DNA of 38,766 nucleotides, from contig JAHDQK010000057.1 in the NCBI GenBank assembly GCA_018433885.1, positions 1 through 38,766 on the forward strand, in the 5' to 3' direction. The translations under genes and the position numbers were made by a program. Below are positions 1 to 8,559 of the stretch, piece after piece; position 1 is the stretch's first letter; each line of letters starts with the position of its first letter. Source of the DNA: Candidatus Cloacimonadota bacterium. GTDB lineage: Bacteria; Cloacimonadota; Cloacimonadia; Cloacimonadales; Cloacimonadaceae. Under the pieces are notes generated by a model. It made no database searches. It was not told the origin of the DNA and saw nothing but the letters and a program-made list of their open reading frames with translations.

Positions 1-287
1 AGTAGATTTGTCAAACCGCTTGTCGAATCACAGCTATGACAATCGGCAAACCTCTCGATTATTTGTTCCAAACCACCTGTCAAACCCCGATTTTTCCAAA
101 TGGGTTGTCGAATTTAGCCAAACACCCTGTCGCGGGATAAACACCCCTCAGATTGAGGCTAAGTTCTTTTTTTTTACTTGACTTATAAGCGTGTTAAACT
201 ATCTTTGCATCATATAATAGAGTGATTATCGTGAGTCTGTTGGAAGACTCATAGTTCTTTAGGTTTTATTCATGGGAGGAATTTATA
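1..287. other. Upstream region of the first gene, with degenerate short repeats
   Basis: No gene is visible here. The first 130 bases hold the hexamer CAAACC four times (12-17, 47-52, 69-74, 81-86) plus CAAACA at 119-124. The nonamer TTGTCGAAT occurs twice (20-28, 105-113). Spacing is irregular, so this is not a CRISPR or a clean tandem repeat. The stretch could be regulatory DNA for the secreted protein that starts at 288, or the decayed edge of an element lying left of the window. Confidence 0.4.
178..205 (+). promoter_or_regulatory. Possible promoter of the large secreted protein
   Basis: TTGACT at 178-183 and TATCTT at 200-205 are 16 bases apart and resemble sigma-70 -35 and -10 boxes. 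A perfect TATAAT lies at 213-218 but has no good -35 partner. The gene at 288 has a strong ribosome site (GGGAGG) just ahead of its ATG. The promoter is a guess from pattern only. Confidence 0.35.
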
Positions 288-3200
288 ATGCGCAAGAAGT
301 TAATTATGCTTGTGTTATTTGGGCTCTTTGCGGCGATGGTGTTTGCTGCGTCAATCACCAATGTCCAGGCAGGATTGATCACATCAAACCCTGATCCGCA
401 AAAAGCAAAGCCCGGAGACACCATTACGGTTACCTACACTTTTACGCCATCGGGCTTTGCCGAATTCGGAGTAGTCCAAGGATCGCGTCTCGCACCTGGA
501 ACTTATGATAGAATTCGGGTGCAGTGGTATTCTGCTGCCAATGGCACTGGAACGACCAGTTATGTGGATATCGATGCCAATCAATTTGAAGACCCCAGTA
601 TCATCAACGACGAGACCAACCAGAAGTCTTTGACTTTTGTGTTACCAACGCCGCCATCCAACCGTCTTAGTTTCCGCATTCGCTCCGCTTTGTACGGAGA
701 TGATGGCGATTTTAATGAAGTTGGGAGCAGTGCTGTGTTATCTGCCGGTGTGTCCGGAACTTACGGGTATATCGAGGTGGATATGAACACTGCACCAACA
801 GCCACAGTACAAATCGACAATCCCTCATTCACCAAGATTGGCCAGACTCTCGTTGGATCTTACGTATACAGTGATGCGGAAGGTGATCCCGAGGGAGCGT
901 CACAGATGGTATGGTTACGTTCTACTACCGCTGATCCAAACGGAGCTTACGTAAGCATATCCGGAGCTACGGGAAGCACCTATACTCTTGGTTCGCAAGA
1001 TCTTGGACGTTTCATTAAGTTTCAAGTAACTCCAATTGCCCAACAAGGTGTTTTGCAGGGGACTACAGTGCAAAGCGCAGCTTCCGACCAAGTCTTTGAG
1101 GCTTCCTCGATTGCGCTTGATCCCAGTTCCCCAATTTTATATGAAGCTGGAGCTAACGACGGCTCAGTTGCCGGTTTTATCCGAATCAAACTCACTAATG
1201 GAGATTTTGTCCCCAGTGTCACAACTGTTAATATTGCAAATCTACCAGCAGGGCTCTCTGTGGGTAGCATCGTCCGCATCAGCGGCCAGGAGATCCGTGT
1301 ATATCTTTCTGGGGCAGCCTTGAATCACGAACACGCATCCTCCATTTTAAACGACTATACCCTACTAGTAACAGTCCCAGCCAACCAGATAGTTGCACAG
1401 AACATCGATTTGGAGACACCTACAGGCTTCCAAATCGACTTTGCCAATAATCCGGTAAACAGTTTTGCGCGCAGTTCTGTAGGGAACAACTACGTTAGTA
1501 TTGGTTGGAACACACCATCTGGTTTGAAGGATCCCACCGCGCTGTTGAGCTTCGTCATACACCGCAATGGCAGCTTTTTGGACCAGATCGCCTATTCTGC
1601 ATCCCAGAGTTCTTACACATACATAGATACAGATCTGACCAACGGAGTAACTTACTCGTACAACATAGTTGCAAATTACAACAATTCAGACGTGAGTGAA
1701 GACCCCTCCAGCATCGAAGTAGTCGCAACGCCAATGGCGATATCTGCGTACTCGTTCCAAGCTTTGGGTTCTATCGGCACCATCGATCAGGATACCAAGA
1801 CAATTTCTCTGGAAGTGCCTGCAATCACCGACCTCAGTGCTTTGATTGCCACCTTCTCGGCAACTGCTGGGATCACTGTGAACGTGAACGGAACCCCCCA
1901 AACCAGTGGTAGCACTCCGAACGACTTCACCGATCCCGTACAGTATGTTCTTAGTGCCGTTAACGGCTCTTCCAGCACCTATACTGTAACCGTTACAAAG
2001 CTCCCATATCCTCTTGATGCTCCGGAACTTACGGAGGGTAACGTCACCACCTCCAGTTTGCAATTCACTTGGGACCCAATTGATGGTGCTCTGGGATACT
2101 CCATGGATCTTTCCACAGATTCTGAGTTCGGATCAATTGTGGACGGATACCATGATCTTGAGATATCCCCCAGCCTCAGCTCATATACCATAAATGGTAT
2201 GGATGCCAACACGAGTTACTACATCCGGATGCGTGCTCTTCATGCCAATCCATTATTACACAGCGCTTACTCCACCACTCTCAACAGCCAGACCCTATCT
2301 ACCGGAAATGGCACAGGCAGCACTGAGATCATTGGTAATGAGCCTACTGTAGTGAACATTGGTCAATACCACGATGAAGTATGGGGTTACACGATAAACC
2401 CCGCCATGACACTAGATCCCATAAGCTTCAGCCCCGGGGGAAACAACGTCGTGGAAGTATCACTTAGTATCGGCACAGCTCCGGAAGGTCTGCGATACTT
2501 GATGGATTTTGATAATGCCACAATAGGAATCGGTACCTTCACGATGTCCTATGATGGCTTGCCCTACGACCCCACTGACCTGGGATTCCGGATCAATGGC
2601 GGAGGGCTGGTATCGGTGGGTGGTACCGGCATAAACACCGAAAACAAGACCATCACTATCTCTGTGGACGCGCTCAAGAAAGGTCAGAAGGGCATCTATG
2701 CCTTGGAGTTGATTACAAACGACGCCAGTGGTGAAACTCTGCCAGTGGTACTTTCCAGCTTCACCGCCAATATCGTTTCAGGATCCAAAGTAAGGATCAA
2801 CTGGGTCACTCAAAGCGAATCTGACTTACAAGGTTTCTACATCCTGCGAGGAACCACCGCTGATCTGGATCAGGCAATCTCGGTAAGTCCTTTGATCGCA
2901 GCTACAAACACATCAAACCAAGCGAGCTATATCTATACAGATTCCGAGGTTCCAGGACCCGGAGTTTACTACTACTGGTTGATGATTCAGGATATGGACG
3001 GCTCTGCAACTTATACCAACTCGATTCTCGTAACCGTGGGACCGGGCGGTGAAGAAATCCCGGAAGTGATCAGATTTACTTCATTAAAGAACGCTTATCC
3101 CAATCCATTTAATCCCACCATCACCATTGCCTACGATATTGCTAGCCCCGGACATGTGAGCATGGAAGTGTACAACACTCGTGGCCAGAAGATCCGCACC

Positions 3201-3350
3201 CTGGTCTCGGAGGTTCAAGATGCATCCTCCTACCAAGTACGATGGGATGGTAGGGATGCTAACGGCAGGGCAGTAGCTTCCGGAAACTATCTGGTAAAAA
3301 TGAAAACCAAAGGTTATGACACTACTCGCAAGATTACGCTGATGAAATAG
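288..3350 (+). CDS. Secreted multidomain FN3-type protein with C-terminal FlgD-like sorting domain
   Basis: A 1020-residue exported protein. Residues 1-28 form a signal peptide (basic start, long hydrophobic run, Ala-rich cleavage region). The middle is Ser/Thr/Asn-rich beta-sandwich sequence, with fibronectin type III-like stretches near residues 395-485 and 580-675 and a cadherin-like or DUF5018-like beta domain between them. The last 80 residues contain the YPNPFNP motif followed by a FlgD Ig-like fold ending in KITLMK. This is the C-terminal domain that in Bacteroidota and relatives directs cargo to type IX secretion or surface attachment. The ATG follows GGGAGG, and a terminator lies right after the stop, so the gene seems monocistronic. 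No enzymatic motif is visible; a surface or adhesive role is inferred. Confidence 0.8.
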   Translation: MRKKLIMLVLFGLFAAMVFAASITNVQAGLITSNPDPQKAKPGDTITVTYTFTPSGFAEFGVVQGSRLAPGTYDRIRVQWYSAANGTGTTSYVDIDANQFEDPSIINDETNQKSLTFVLPTPPSNRLSFRIRSALYGDDGDFNEVGSSAVLSAGVSGTYGYIEVDMNTAPTATVQIDNPSFTKIGQTLVGSYVYSDAEGDPEGASQMVWLRSTTADPNGAYVSISGATGSTYTLGSQDLGRFIKFQVTPIAQQGVLQGTTVQSAASDQVFEASSIALDPSSPILYEAGANDGSVAGFIRIKLTNGDFVPSVTTVNIANLPAGLSVGSIVRISGQEIRVYLSGAALNHEHASSILNDYTLLVTVPANQIVAQNIDLETPTGFQIDFANNPVNSFARSSVGNNYVSIGWNTPSGLKDPTALLSFVIHRNGSFLDQIAYSASQSSYTYIDTDLTNGVTYSYNIVANYNNSDVSEDPSSIEVVATPMAISAYSFQALGSIGTIDQDTKTISLEVPAITDLSALIATFSATAGITVNVNGTPQTSGSTPNDFTDPVQYVLSAVNGSSSTYTVTVTKLPYPLDAPELTEGNVTTSSLQFTWDPIDGALGYSMDLSTDSEFGSIVDGYHDLEISPSLSSYTINGMDANTSYYIRMRALHANPLLHSAYSTTLNSQTLSTGNGTGSTEIIGNEPTVVNIGQYHDEVWGYTINPAMTLDPISFSPGGNNVVEVSLSIGTAPEGLRYLMDFDNATIGIGTFTMSYDGLPYDPTDLGFRINGGGLVSVGGTGINTENKTITISVDALKKGQKGIYALELITNDASGETLPVVLSSFTANIVSGSKVRINWVTQSESDLQGFYILRGTTADLDQAISVSPLIAATNTSNQASYIYTDSEVPGPGVYYYWLMIQDMDGSATYTNSILVTVGPGGEEIPEVIRFTSLKNAYPNPFNPTITIAYDIASPGHVSMEVYNTRGQKIRTLVSEVQDASSYQVRWDGRDANGRAVASGNYLVKMKTKGYDTTRKITLMK

Positions 3351-3369
3351 CTAATCTACTGAACACTCC

Positions 3370-3402
3370 AAGCCCTGCTCTCCCTGGCAGGGCTTTCTTT
3401 TT
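3370..3402 (+). terminator. Rho-independent terminator
   Basis: The stem AAGCCCTG (3370-3377) pairs with CAGGGCTT (3388-3395) across a 10-base loop, and a T-rich tail runs to 3402. It lies 20 bases after the stop of the secreted protein. Confidence 0.85.
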
Positions 3403-3511
3403 GCATAGCAAATAGTTGGATTAATCTTTGCAACCCAATATACGCACAGAAGCCACTGTCCTCTTGGACATCCATGAGCTAAAACCGTCACTCTGTACCA
3501 GGTCCCGCTAT

Positions 3512-4288
3512 CTACTGAGAATTGATGGTCGACAGTTCCTTGGCTGCGGTCCAGCTTACAAAATCCTGAGGTAAGCGAGAGAATCCAGTTTTCTCATAGA
3601 CTTTAGAAGTCGCTGGATTATCCGAGAAGAGGTACAAGTGGTTCTCGCTAATGCCTTTGTGATATAGCACCAAAGAGTGGATCATCGTGGCGGCAAAGCC
3701 TTTTCCCCGGAATTTCTCTCTGGTAAACACGTCCGAGATTCTGCTGTATCCCGCATAGGTGCAGACGGATGCCAACGCTGCCAATTCTCCGTGATGGTAT
3801 CCTCCCAAGAGATGGTAGGAGGGATGCTGCAAATGGCGTTCAACCACCCGAATAGTCCAATCCCCACCATATTCCAATGCGATTGTCTCCATGATATCGA
3901 TATCAAGGTGTTTGATTCTTTGAATCTGGAGCTCTTCGTTTGGTTTTACAATGCTCTCATGGTCGTGCAGAAAGTATTCGTAACCGGTAAGTTCGATGTT
4001 GAAACCATGTTGTTGCAGAGGAGCAGACACTTTGTCCAACTCATTTACCTGCAGGGAACTGAATATCCGCGGCGAAATGCCTTTGCCCTTATAAAATGAT
4101 TCGATGTCTCTCAGGCTACTTTCGATGCCTACGAAATCCTTGATCACCGCGTGGTTACTTTCCGCCGATGCTTTGTTGCCTTCATTCCAGAAGATCAAGC
4201 CATAATCTCTCTGAGTCATATTGGCAAAGCGTTGCGGGTAATGCAATTCCGTGTCTTTCATACGGAGGATGTTGAAGGGTATAGACAT
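3512..4288 (-). CDS. GNAT-family N-acetyltransferase
   Basis: 258 residues. The C-terminal half (about 120-250) is a GNAT acetyl-CoA-dependent acyltransferase domain. The acetyl-CoA pyrophosphate loop appears as REKFRGKGFAATMI near residue 190, followed by the usual beta5/alpha4 region with LYLFSDNPATSKVYEKTGF, the late GNAT motif where an Asn and Tyr lie near the cofactor. The N-terminal 115 residues are less conserved and may be a degenerate second GNAT domain, as in tandem-GNAT proteins. The start is supported by AGGAG seven bases upstream. The gene stands alone between the secreted-protein terminator and the ECF transporter operon. The substrate cannot be read from the sequence. Confidence 0.8.
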   Translation of the reverse strand: MSIPFNILRMKDTELHYPQRFANMTQRDYGLIFWNEGNKASAESNHAVIKDFVGIESSLRDIESFYKGKGISPRIFSSLQVNELDKVSAPLQQHGFNIELTGYEYFLHDHESIVKPNEELQIQRIKHLDIDIMETIALEYGGDWTIRVVERHLQHPSYHLLGGYHHGELAALASVCTYAGYSRISDVFTREKFRGKGFAATMIHSLVLYHKGISENHLYLFSDNPATSKVYEKTGFSRLPQDFVSWTAAKELSTINSQ

Positions 4289-4360
4289 ATCTTTACTCCT
4301 TACAATTGATTCTGCATTTACCTATATCATAGCCCGCTATTGCTCACAGACAAGCTTTTT

Positions 4361-4837
4361 TCAGCTTTTATGCAGATTTTGGATCCTAGTGTAAGCGGCA
4401 AAGAGTAATCTGCCCCCGATAAAGCCAAGGGTTGCCTGCAGGATGTTTGGAGGAAAGTCCGCCACTGCTGCGGCTTTACCAAAGCTGGGCATATACCATG
4501 TTCCCAAAAAATAAATCGCTACCATCAAGATTCCCCCTAGGATGGGCCAGGCATTTCTTAAGAAGCCGGAGGATGCCTTCCCTCTTCCCGCGCAATAGCC
4601 CAGAACTCCCTTTGCGACCAGCGTAATCGGAGCGAATAGCGGAAATCCGATGATATCGGCAATCGCAGAACCGATCCCTCCCGCCACCATCCCGGCTCGG
4701 GAACCGCCATATAGACCGCAGAACACGATCACTACATCACCAAAATTGAAGTATCCCCCTCCCGGAACGGGAATCCTGATCAATAAGGTACTGACCGCAA
4801 CCAATACCGTAAATCCAACCGTCGTGTACCATTTCAT
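4361..4837 (-). CDS. ECF transporter S component (substrate-binding membrane subunit)
   Basis: 158 residues with about five or six hydrophobic segments. The pattern PVPGGGYFNFGDVVI followed by an Ala/Gly-rich GGIGSAIADIIGF segment and a FAPITLVAKGVLGY segment is that of the PF07155-like S-component family (the riboflavin/HMP/pyridoxine-type group). S components bind a vitamin or vitamin precursor in the membrane and depend on EcfT plus an EcfA dimer for ATP-driven uptake. The gene is last in a four-gene operon and its ATG overlaps the stop of the T component by four bases. The substrate is not determinable here: no riboswitch or biosynthesis gene is adjacent. Confidence 0.8.
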   Translation of the reverse strand: MKWYTTVGFTVLVAVSTLLIRIPVPGGGYFNFGDVVIVFCGLYGGSRAGMVAGGIGSAIADIIGFPLFAPITLVAKGVLGYCAGRGKASSGFLRNAWPILGGILMVAIYFLGTWYMPSFGKAAAVADFPPNILQATLGFIGGRLLFAAYTRIQNLHKS

Positions 4838-5484
4838 TGTTTATCTCCTGAGTCTGTTAAATCCTTATTCCTTACCTGTTTGAGATGACATTGCATGATC
4901 AGGTTATCGATCCGTTCGCCCTTCATTTCTGCCTCTGCCATTATGTAAAGGATCAATGCGAGAGTAACGCTCAATGCTCTGAAGAACCTGTCTTTCACTC
5001 CGCTTGAACCTCTTTGCATCGATGGCATCATACCCTGCCACATTCGGATTTCAGCATAAGAATGAGTAGCAGCGTCGAACAGGATTTTCCCCAATATCAC
5101 ATATTTCAACCGATGAATGCTGATTCCGCTACGTAATATCTCTTCGAAAGATATCATCGCGAAACACAGTCGAAACGCAAGGATGGCATTGATCAAAAGC
5201 AACATCCTGGGCAGACCGTATGCCAGCCAATACTCAGTGGAACCTTGCCCGGAGGGATCGATCCCGATCAATATAAAACCAAGATAGATGATCGCCAACA
5301 TCCCCACGAATGGAAGCAGCAGCTTCATCTGACCCACCAGACGCCGGGCCCCCAGAAAGATAAATGACCCAACCACCAAACCGATCATCATCGCCCCTTG
5401 CAGAGCTAGATTTTGGAACCATATTATTGCAAACAACACCGTCCAGATCAAAAACAAGAGGGATGCCAGAATCAAGCGTTTCAC
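4834..5484 (-). CDS. ecfT: ECF transporter T component (EcfT)
   Basis: 216 residues, strongly hydrophobic at the N-terminus (four or five membrane segments to about residue 120), then a helical region of about 90 residues carrying small-residue and basic motifs. This is the CbiQ/EcfT layout in which coupling helices contact the ATPases. It starts with GTG at 5484, giving a GTGA overlap with the stop of the upstream ATPase subunit, and ends in an ATGA overlap with the S component, so it is translationally coupled on both sides. The assignment rests on topology plus position between ATPase and S-component genes; the exact coupling Ala-Arg-Gly motifs are not clear in this copy. Confidence 0.75.
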   Translation of the reverse strand: MKRLILASLLFLIWTVLFAIIWFQNLALQGAMMIGLVVGSFIFLGARRLVGQMKLLLPFVGMLAIIYLGFILIGIDPSGQGSTEYWLAYGLPRMLLLINAILAFRLCFAMISFEEILRSGISIHRLKYVILGKILFDAATHSYAEIRMWQGMMPSMQRGSSGVKDRFFRALSVTLALILYIMAEAEMKGERIDNLIMQCHLKQVRNKDLTDSGDKQ

Positions 5485-5996
5485 TGCGAGAGCTCCCTAG
5501 AACTGGAACCTTCATAAACCATGCTTTGGGAACCATTCACAGGCTCAAAGTTCACCGCTCGGGATTCCGGTAAATTATAGATATGTGAGCTATAGATAAG
5601 GCAGATCTCCCGCTTTAGCCCTTGGGGGATCACGAGTTTCTTCGCCTCATCAGATATCACCACCACGGGTTTGCCGTCTTTCATCTTAGCCAAATCCGTC
5701 CACATCAGATCCCACACGTCTTTTTCGTCCACGATGCGACTCTTGGGATAATAGATTGCCGCCCATGCTCTCATCGCATATAGTTGCAAATCCATTTGCT
5801 GTTGGATGCGGATCACATAGCAATCATCTCTCTTTATAATCTTTTCCCACAATACTTTGTGAATGAAGCTACTCTTCCCGCTACCATTGGGACCCGACAG
5901 ATGATACACATTGCCAGCACGAAAGATAATCTCTTCCTTCAAGGTCAAAGTAAAACCTTGCCAGACATGGTAGTTCCCCGCTTTCACCTGAATCAT
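5481..5996 (-). CDS. ECF transporter ATPase half-subunit with Walker A/B but no signature motif
   Basis: 171 residues from the ATG at 5996. An upstream in-frame start at 6053 exists, but 5996 makes a clean ATGA overlap with the preceding gene. Visible ABC ATPase elements are Walker A GPNGSGKS (35-42), a Q-loop IQQQMDLQL (64-72), Walker B VVVISDE (111-117, Asp116/Glu117) and an H-loop SSH with His138. The helical subdomain between Q-loop and Walker B is only about 40 residues instead of the usual 70-80 and has no LSGGQ. Full EcfA proteins are about 270-290 residues, so this is a compact nucleotide-binding core. The missing signature motif is on the neighbouring protein encoded just upstream. 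Together they probably energise the T/S components. Confidence 0.75.
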   Translation of the reverse strand: MIQVKAGNYHVWQGFTLTLKEEIIFRAGNVYHLSGPNGSGKSSFIHKVLWEKIIKRDDCYVIRIQQQMDLQLYAMRAWAAIYYPKSRIVDEKDVWDLMWTDLAKMKDGKPVVVISDEAKKLVIPQGLKREICLIYSSHIYNLPESRAVNFEPVNGSQSMVYEGSSSRELSQ

Positions 5997-6400
5997 GCCC
6001 GCTCCCACAAAATGTTTTTCCCGCTGTGGATGATCAAATCTCGAATCTTGCAAAACCTTCCTGGATCCAGAGAATGCTCTAGATTGATGAAGCTGATGGA
6101 GTCCGCGGGAGAGTGTAGCGCAAGCAGTGCCATCAGGATTACTTTCTGTCCTCCAGAAAGTTCTTTTAGGGAGCTGTCTGCGGATACTTCCTTTTTGCAG
6201 ATAGCACGAAAATCCAGATACAATCTATCAGCGGCTGCTGGATTGATGTTGTATAACAGCATTTCATCCCAAAGTTTATCGCTGCAGATAAGGGGATGTT
6301 CCGCATCGGCAATTAGATAGTCGTGCATGATATCCATATAGAGCAATGCCTTCGGGATCATCCTTTCTGTCAAGCAGAGTGTTGTGTAGGAGTATCCCAA
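5993..6400 (-). CDS. ECF transporter ATPase half-subunit with LSGGQ signature but no Walker A
   Basis: 135 residues if the TTG at 6400 is used, or 122 from the ATG at 6361. It carries the ABC signature LSGGQK (81-86) within a helical subdomain, then a Walker-B-like strand ISFINLEHSLDP in which the normal Asp-Glu pair is not conserved. It ends at ILWERA, just before the H-loop histidine should appear. There is no Walker A, and the frame is closed by TAA at 6413-6415. It complements its downstream partner, which has everything except the signature. ABC catalytic sites join Walker A of one subunit to the signature of the other, so one functional site could form. No good ribosome site marks either start. 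Decay of an old full-length ATPase is the alternative. Confidence 0.65.
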   Translation of the reverse strand: MGYSYTTLCLTERMIPKALLYMDIMHDYLIADAEHPLICSDKLWDEMLLYNINPAAADRLYLDFRAICKKEVSADSSLKELSGGQKVILMALLALHSPADSISFINLEHSLDPGRFCKIRDLIIHSGKNILWERA

Positions 6401-6730
6401 ATCGTCTGTAGATTAGTCAGAAAGAATCCATGCCAATAATTTGATCATTGGTTTGTGTATGTACACCCATTGCCCAAAGCAATCGCCCAGCCTCCATGAT
6501 GCAGTTCCCACTGCTTGAACAAGGCTTGGCGACAGCTTTGACGAATGGGGATGAAAGAGCTGTGTGTTCATTTCCTTCATTTTTTGAAACCTGTTTATGG
6601 TGATCTCCAGAGTTAACTGGGAAGTGGATTCCACCCAAGCATCGACTGTTGGAATCGCTTTGGAAAAAGCATTGACAAATTCTCCGGTAGCATCATCTTG
6701 GTATATTAGAAATGATGTATGGAGAACCTG
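6401..6730. other. Divergent intergenic region between the ECF operon and the sugar-phosphate transferase gene
   Basis: About 320 bases without a convincing gene. The minus-strand frame of the LSGGQ half-protein is interrupted by TAA at 6413-6415 and is then open again up to and beyond 6634. A second minus frame is also open from 6638 to 6417. Neither shows a Walker A or other recognisable motif, so they do not look like a lost ATPase N-terminus. Promoters for both directions must lie here. TTGACA at 6672-6677 and TATATT near 6702 occur on the plus strand, but their spacing (24) is too wide for a classical promoter. Confidence 0.4.
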
Positions 6731-7825
6731 ATGGATTTTCGCATATATGAGTATCTTAGCGTATTCATAATGTCACTGCTCTTTGTATATGGTCTCACGC
6801 CATTTATAATAAAGCTGGCCCTAAAAATAAACTTTGTGGATAAACCCGAAGCTCGCAAGATTCACCTGAAGAGTGTGCCCCTGATGGGTGGGCTAAGTGT
6901 CGCGCTTGGCTTTGTGCTTCTATGCGTTTACGATGTAGCCATCTCTGCCGGGAGATACTTCGATCGCCCCATGCTGGGCTATCTGGCGGGCACCGTTTTG
7001 ATAGTACTGATAGGTCTGGTGGACGACCGACGAGGGATGAAGCCTCTGGTTAAGATGTTGGGGCAGTTAGCCGTAGCTCTCACCTTTATCCTTACAAACT
7101 TCAGTTTAGTTGAGCTGGATAGAATGTTTGGCAGCATCTTTATAACCCTGCCGTTACTCGTATTGTGGATGGTGGGGCTAATGAACGCGCTGAACTTCCT
7201 GGACAACATGGATGGCATCATCAGTGGCATGGCGGGCATCCTGGGGCTGGGGTTCTTTGCTTTCGCGCTCACCAATACAACCAGCGCAAACCAGGAAGCC
7301 ATGGCTCTCATCGCGCTGATATCTCTCAGTTTTGCAGGTTCCACCCTCGGGTTTCTGCCCTATAACTTCAATCCCGCCAAGATCTTTCTAGGCGATGCAG
7401 GTAGTATGTTCATCGGCTATTTCCTATCTTCTATGGGGATCCTGATGGCGCAATATGCAGGCAACAAATACAACGATAAGATGTTCTATCTGCTTCCCGT
7501 TCTTCTACTTAGCTACGCAATTTTCGATATTTCTTTGGTCAGCTATACCAGGCGTCGGGATGGCAGACACGTAATGCAAGGTGGAAAGGATCATTCCACC
7601 CACCGGATCAACAACGTACTGTGCTCTGTAAAAGTAACTGCCACCATCATTTACACAATAAATATATTGATCGTATTGACCTCCATCATCATTTTCCGCA
7701 TCGGCTCGCGGGAGCTTTTACTAATCACCACAGTTTTGTTTGCAGCATTCTTCTTGATCTTCGGAAGAAAGCTGGATCAAGTTCCCATCGTAGTTCCCGC
7801 AAACCAAAGAAAGGATAACAAATGA
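6731..7825 (+). CDS. Polyprenyl-phosphate N-acetylhexosamine-1-phosphate transferase (WecA/TagO/MraY family)
   Basis: An integral membrane enzyme that starts surface-glycan synthesis by moving a sugar-1-phosphate from a UDP-sugar to undecaprenyl phosphate. About ten membrane segments are visible. Family motifs are in order: KPEARKIHLKSVPLMGG at the first cytoplasmic loop, the Mg-binding LVDDRRG, NALNFLDNMDGI, KIFLGDAGSMFIGY, and the late basic loop with GGKDHSTHR, which corresponds to the His-rich substrate loop of WecA/TagO. The ATG at 6731 is chosen because GGAGA lies six bases upstream; another ATG at 6719 would add four residues. It is closer to WecA/TagO than to MraY in its last loop. 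It heads an operon and overlaps the next gene by four bases. Confidence 0.85.
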   Translation: MDFRIYEYLSVFIMSLLFVYGLTPFIIKLALKINFVDKPEARKIHLKSVPLMGGLSVALGFVLLCVYDVAISAGRYFDRPMLGYLAGTVLIVLIGLVDDRRGMKPLVKMLGQLAVALTFILTNFSLVELDRMFGSIFITLPLLVLWMVGLMNALNFLDNMDGIISGMAGILGLGFFAFALTNTTSANQEAMALIALISLSFAGSTLGFLPYNFNPAKIFLGDAGSMFIGYFLSSMGILMAQYAGNKYNDKMFYLLPVLLLSYAIFDISLVSYTRRRDGRHVMQGGKDHSTHRINNVLCSVKVTATIIYTINILIVLTSIIIFRIGSRELLLITTVLFAAFFLIFGRKLDQVPIVVPANQRKDNK

Positions 7826-8559
7826 ATATCCGCATCTTGGGCACAGGCTCTGGTATGCCCAGTAAGGCATTGAACTGCAGTTCAATCTTGGTACAGTCAC
7901 AGAACAAAACCTATCTGTTGGATGCCGGAGAGGGGATATCCAAGATGTTCTTGCAGTTGGATCTTGCTCCGGATGACCTGGATGCCATCATGATCTCTCA
8001 CTACCATCCGGATCACATTGGTGGGTTATTCCTACTTATCCAGATGCTGTATCTGGCAAAACGAGAGCAGCCTCTTCACCTCTTTCTCCCGGAGCGGGAG
8101 CAGGATTTTCTTGCCATCTTAACGATGTTTTATACCTTCCCGGAAAAGTTCGGATTCCAGCTTCAGATACATCCGTTAAGCCAAGTTAGTGAGTTTTTCC
8201 CGGATGTGATAGCCCAGATCAACGACCACCTTCATGGTTATCGGGAGATAATTAGCAAAAACGCTCTAAAGAACGAGATGAAGGCATATTCGATCCGGAT
8301 TAACAGCCCCAAAGGTGCTTTTGTGTATAGCTCAGATATCTCCACTACCGATAGCATCCGGGAACTAGTAGATGGAGCACATACTGTTGTGGTGGATGCC
8401 GGTCATCCCCCCGCGGAACAAATAATTCAGCTAGAGGATTTTGGTATCAGACGGGTGCTTCTTACTCACGAACCCAGCCCAGAACTAAGGCAGCTACTTC
8501 AAGAAAACCCTCGCCCCTCTTTCGAACACGCCATCGAAGGTGTTCTCTATAATATATGA
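7822..8559 (+). CDS. MBL-fold metallohydrolase, RNase Z-like
   Basis: 245 residues of the metallo-beta-lactamase fold. The N-terminal GTGSGMPS turn, the strand LLDAGEG, the metal motif HYHPDH (His60, His62, Asp64, His65), YSSD (Asp near 173) and LLTHEP (His near 218) follow the RNase Z/arylsulfatase-like order. The extra histidine normally found between HxHxDH and the late Asp is not obvious, so one metal ligand may differ. It lacks the exosite arm expected of a true tRNA-processing RNase Z, so a general hydrolase or phosphodiesterase is as likely. The start ATG overlaps the transferase stop (ATGA) and has AAAGGA upstream. Confidence 0.75.
   Translation: MNIRILGTGSGMPSKALNCSSILVQSQNKTYLLDAGEGISKMFLQLDLAPDDLDAIMISHYHPDHIGGLFLLIQMLYLAKREQPLHLFLPEREQDFLAILTMFYTFPEKFGFQLQIHPLSQVSEFFPDVIAQINDHLHGYREIISKNALKNEMKAYSIRINSPKGAFVYSSDISTTDSIRELVDGAHTVVVDAGHPPAEQIIQLEDFGIRRVLLTHEPSPELRQLLQENPRPSFEHAIEGVLYNI

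Noticed and set aside
12-124. CRISPR array at the left edge
   Set aside because: The repeated words are only 6-9 bases, unequally spaced and diverged; no repeat-spacer periodicity.
6413-6634. Short minus-strand frame as an extra ECF operon gene
   Set aside because: Begins at a GTG with no ribosome site, has no ABC or membrane motif, and another frame over the same bases is equally open.
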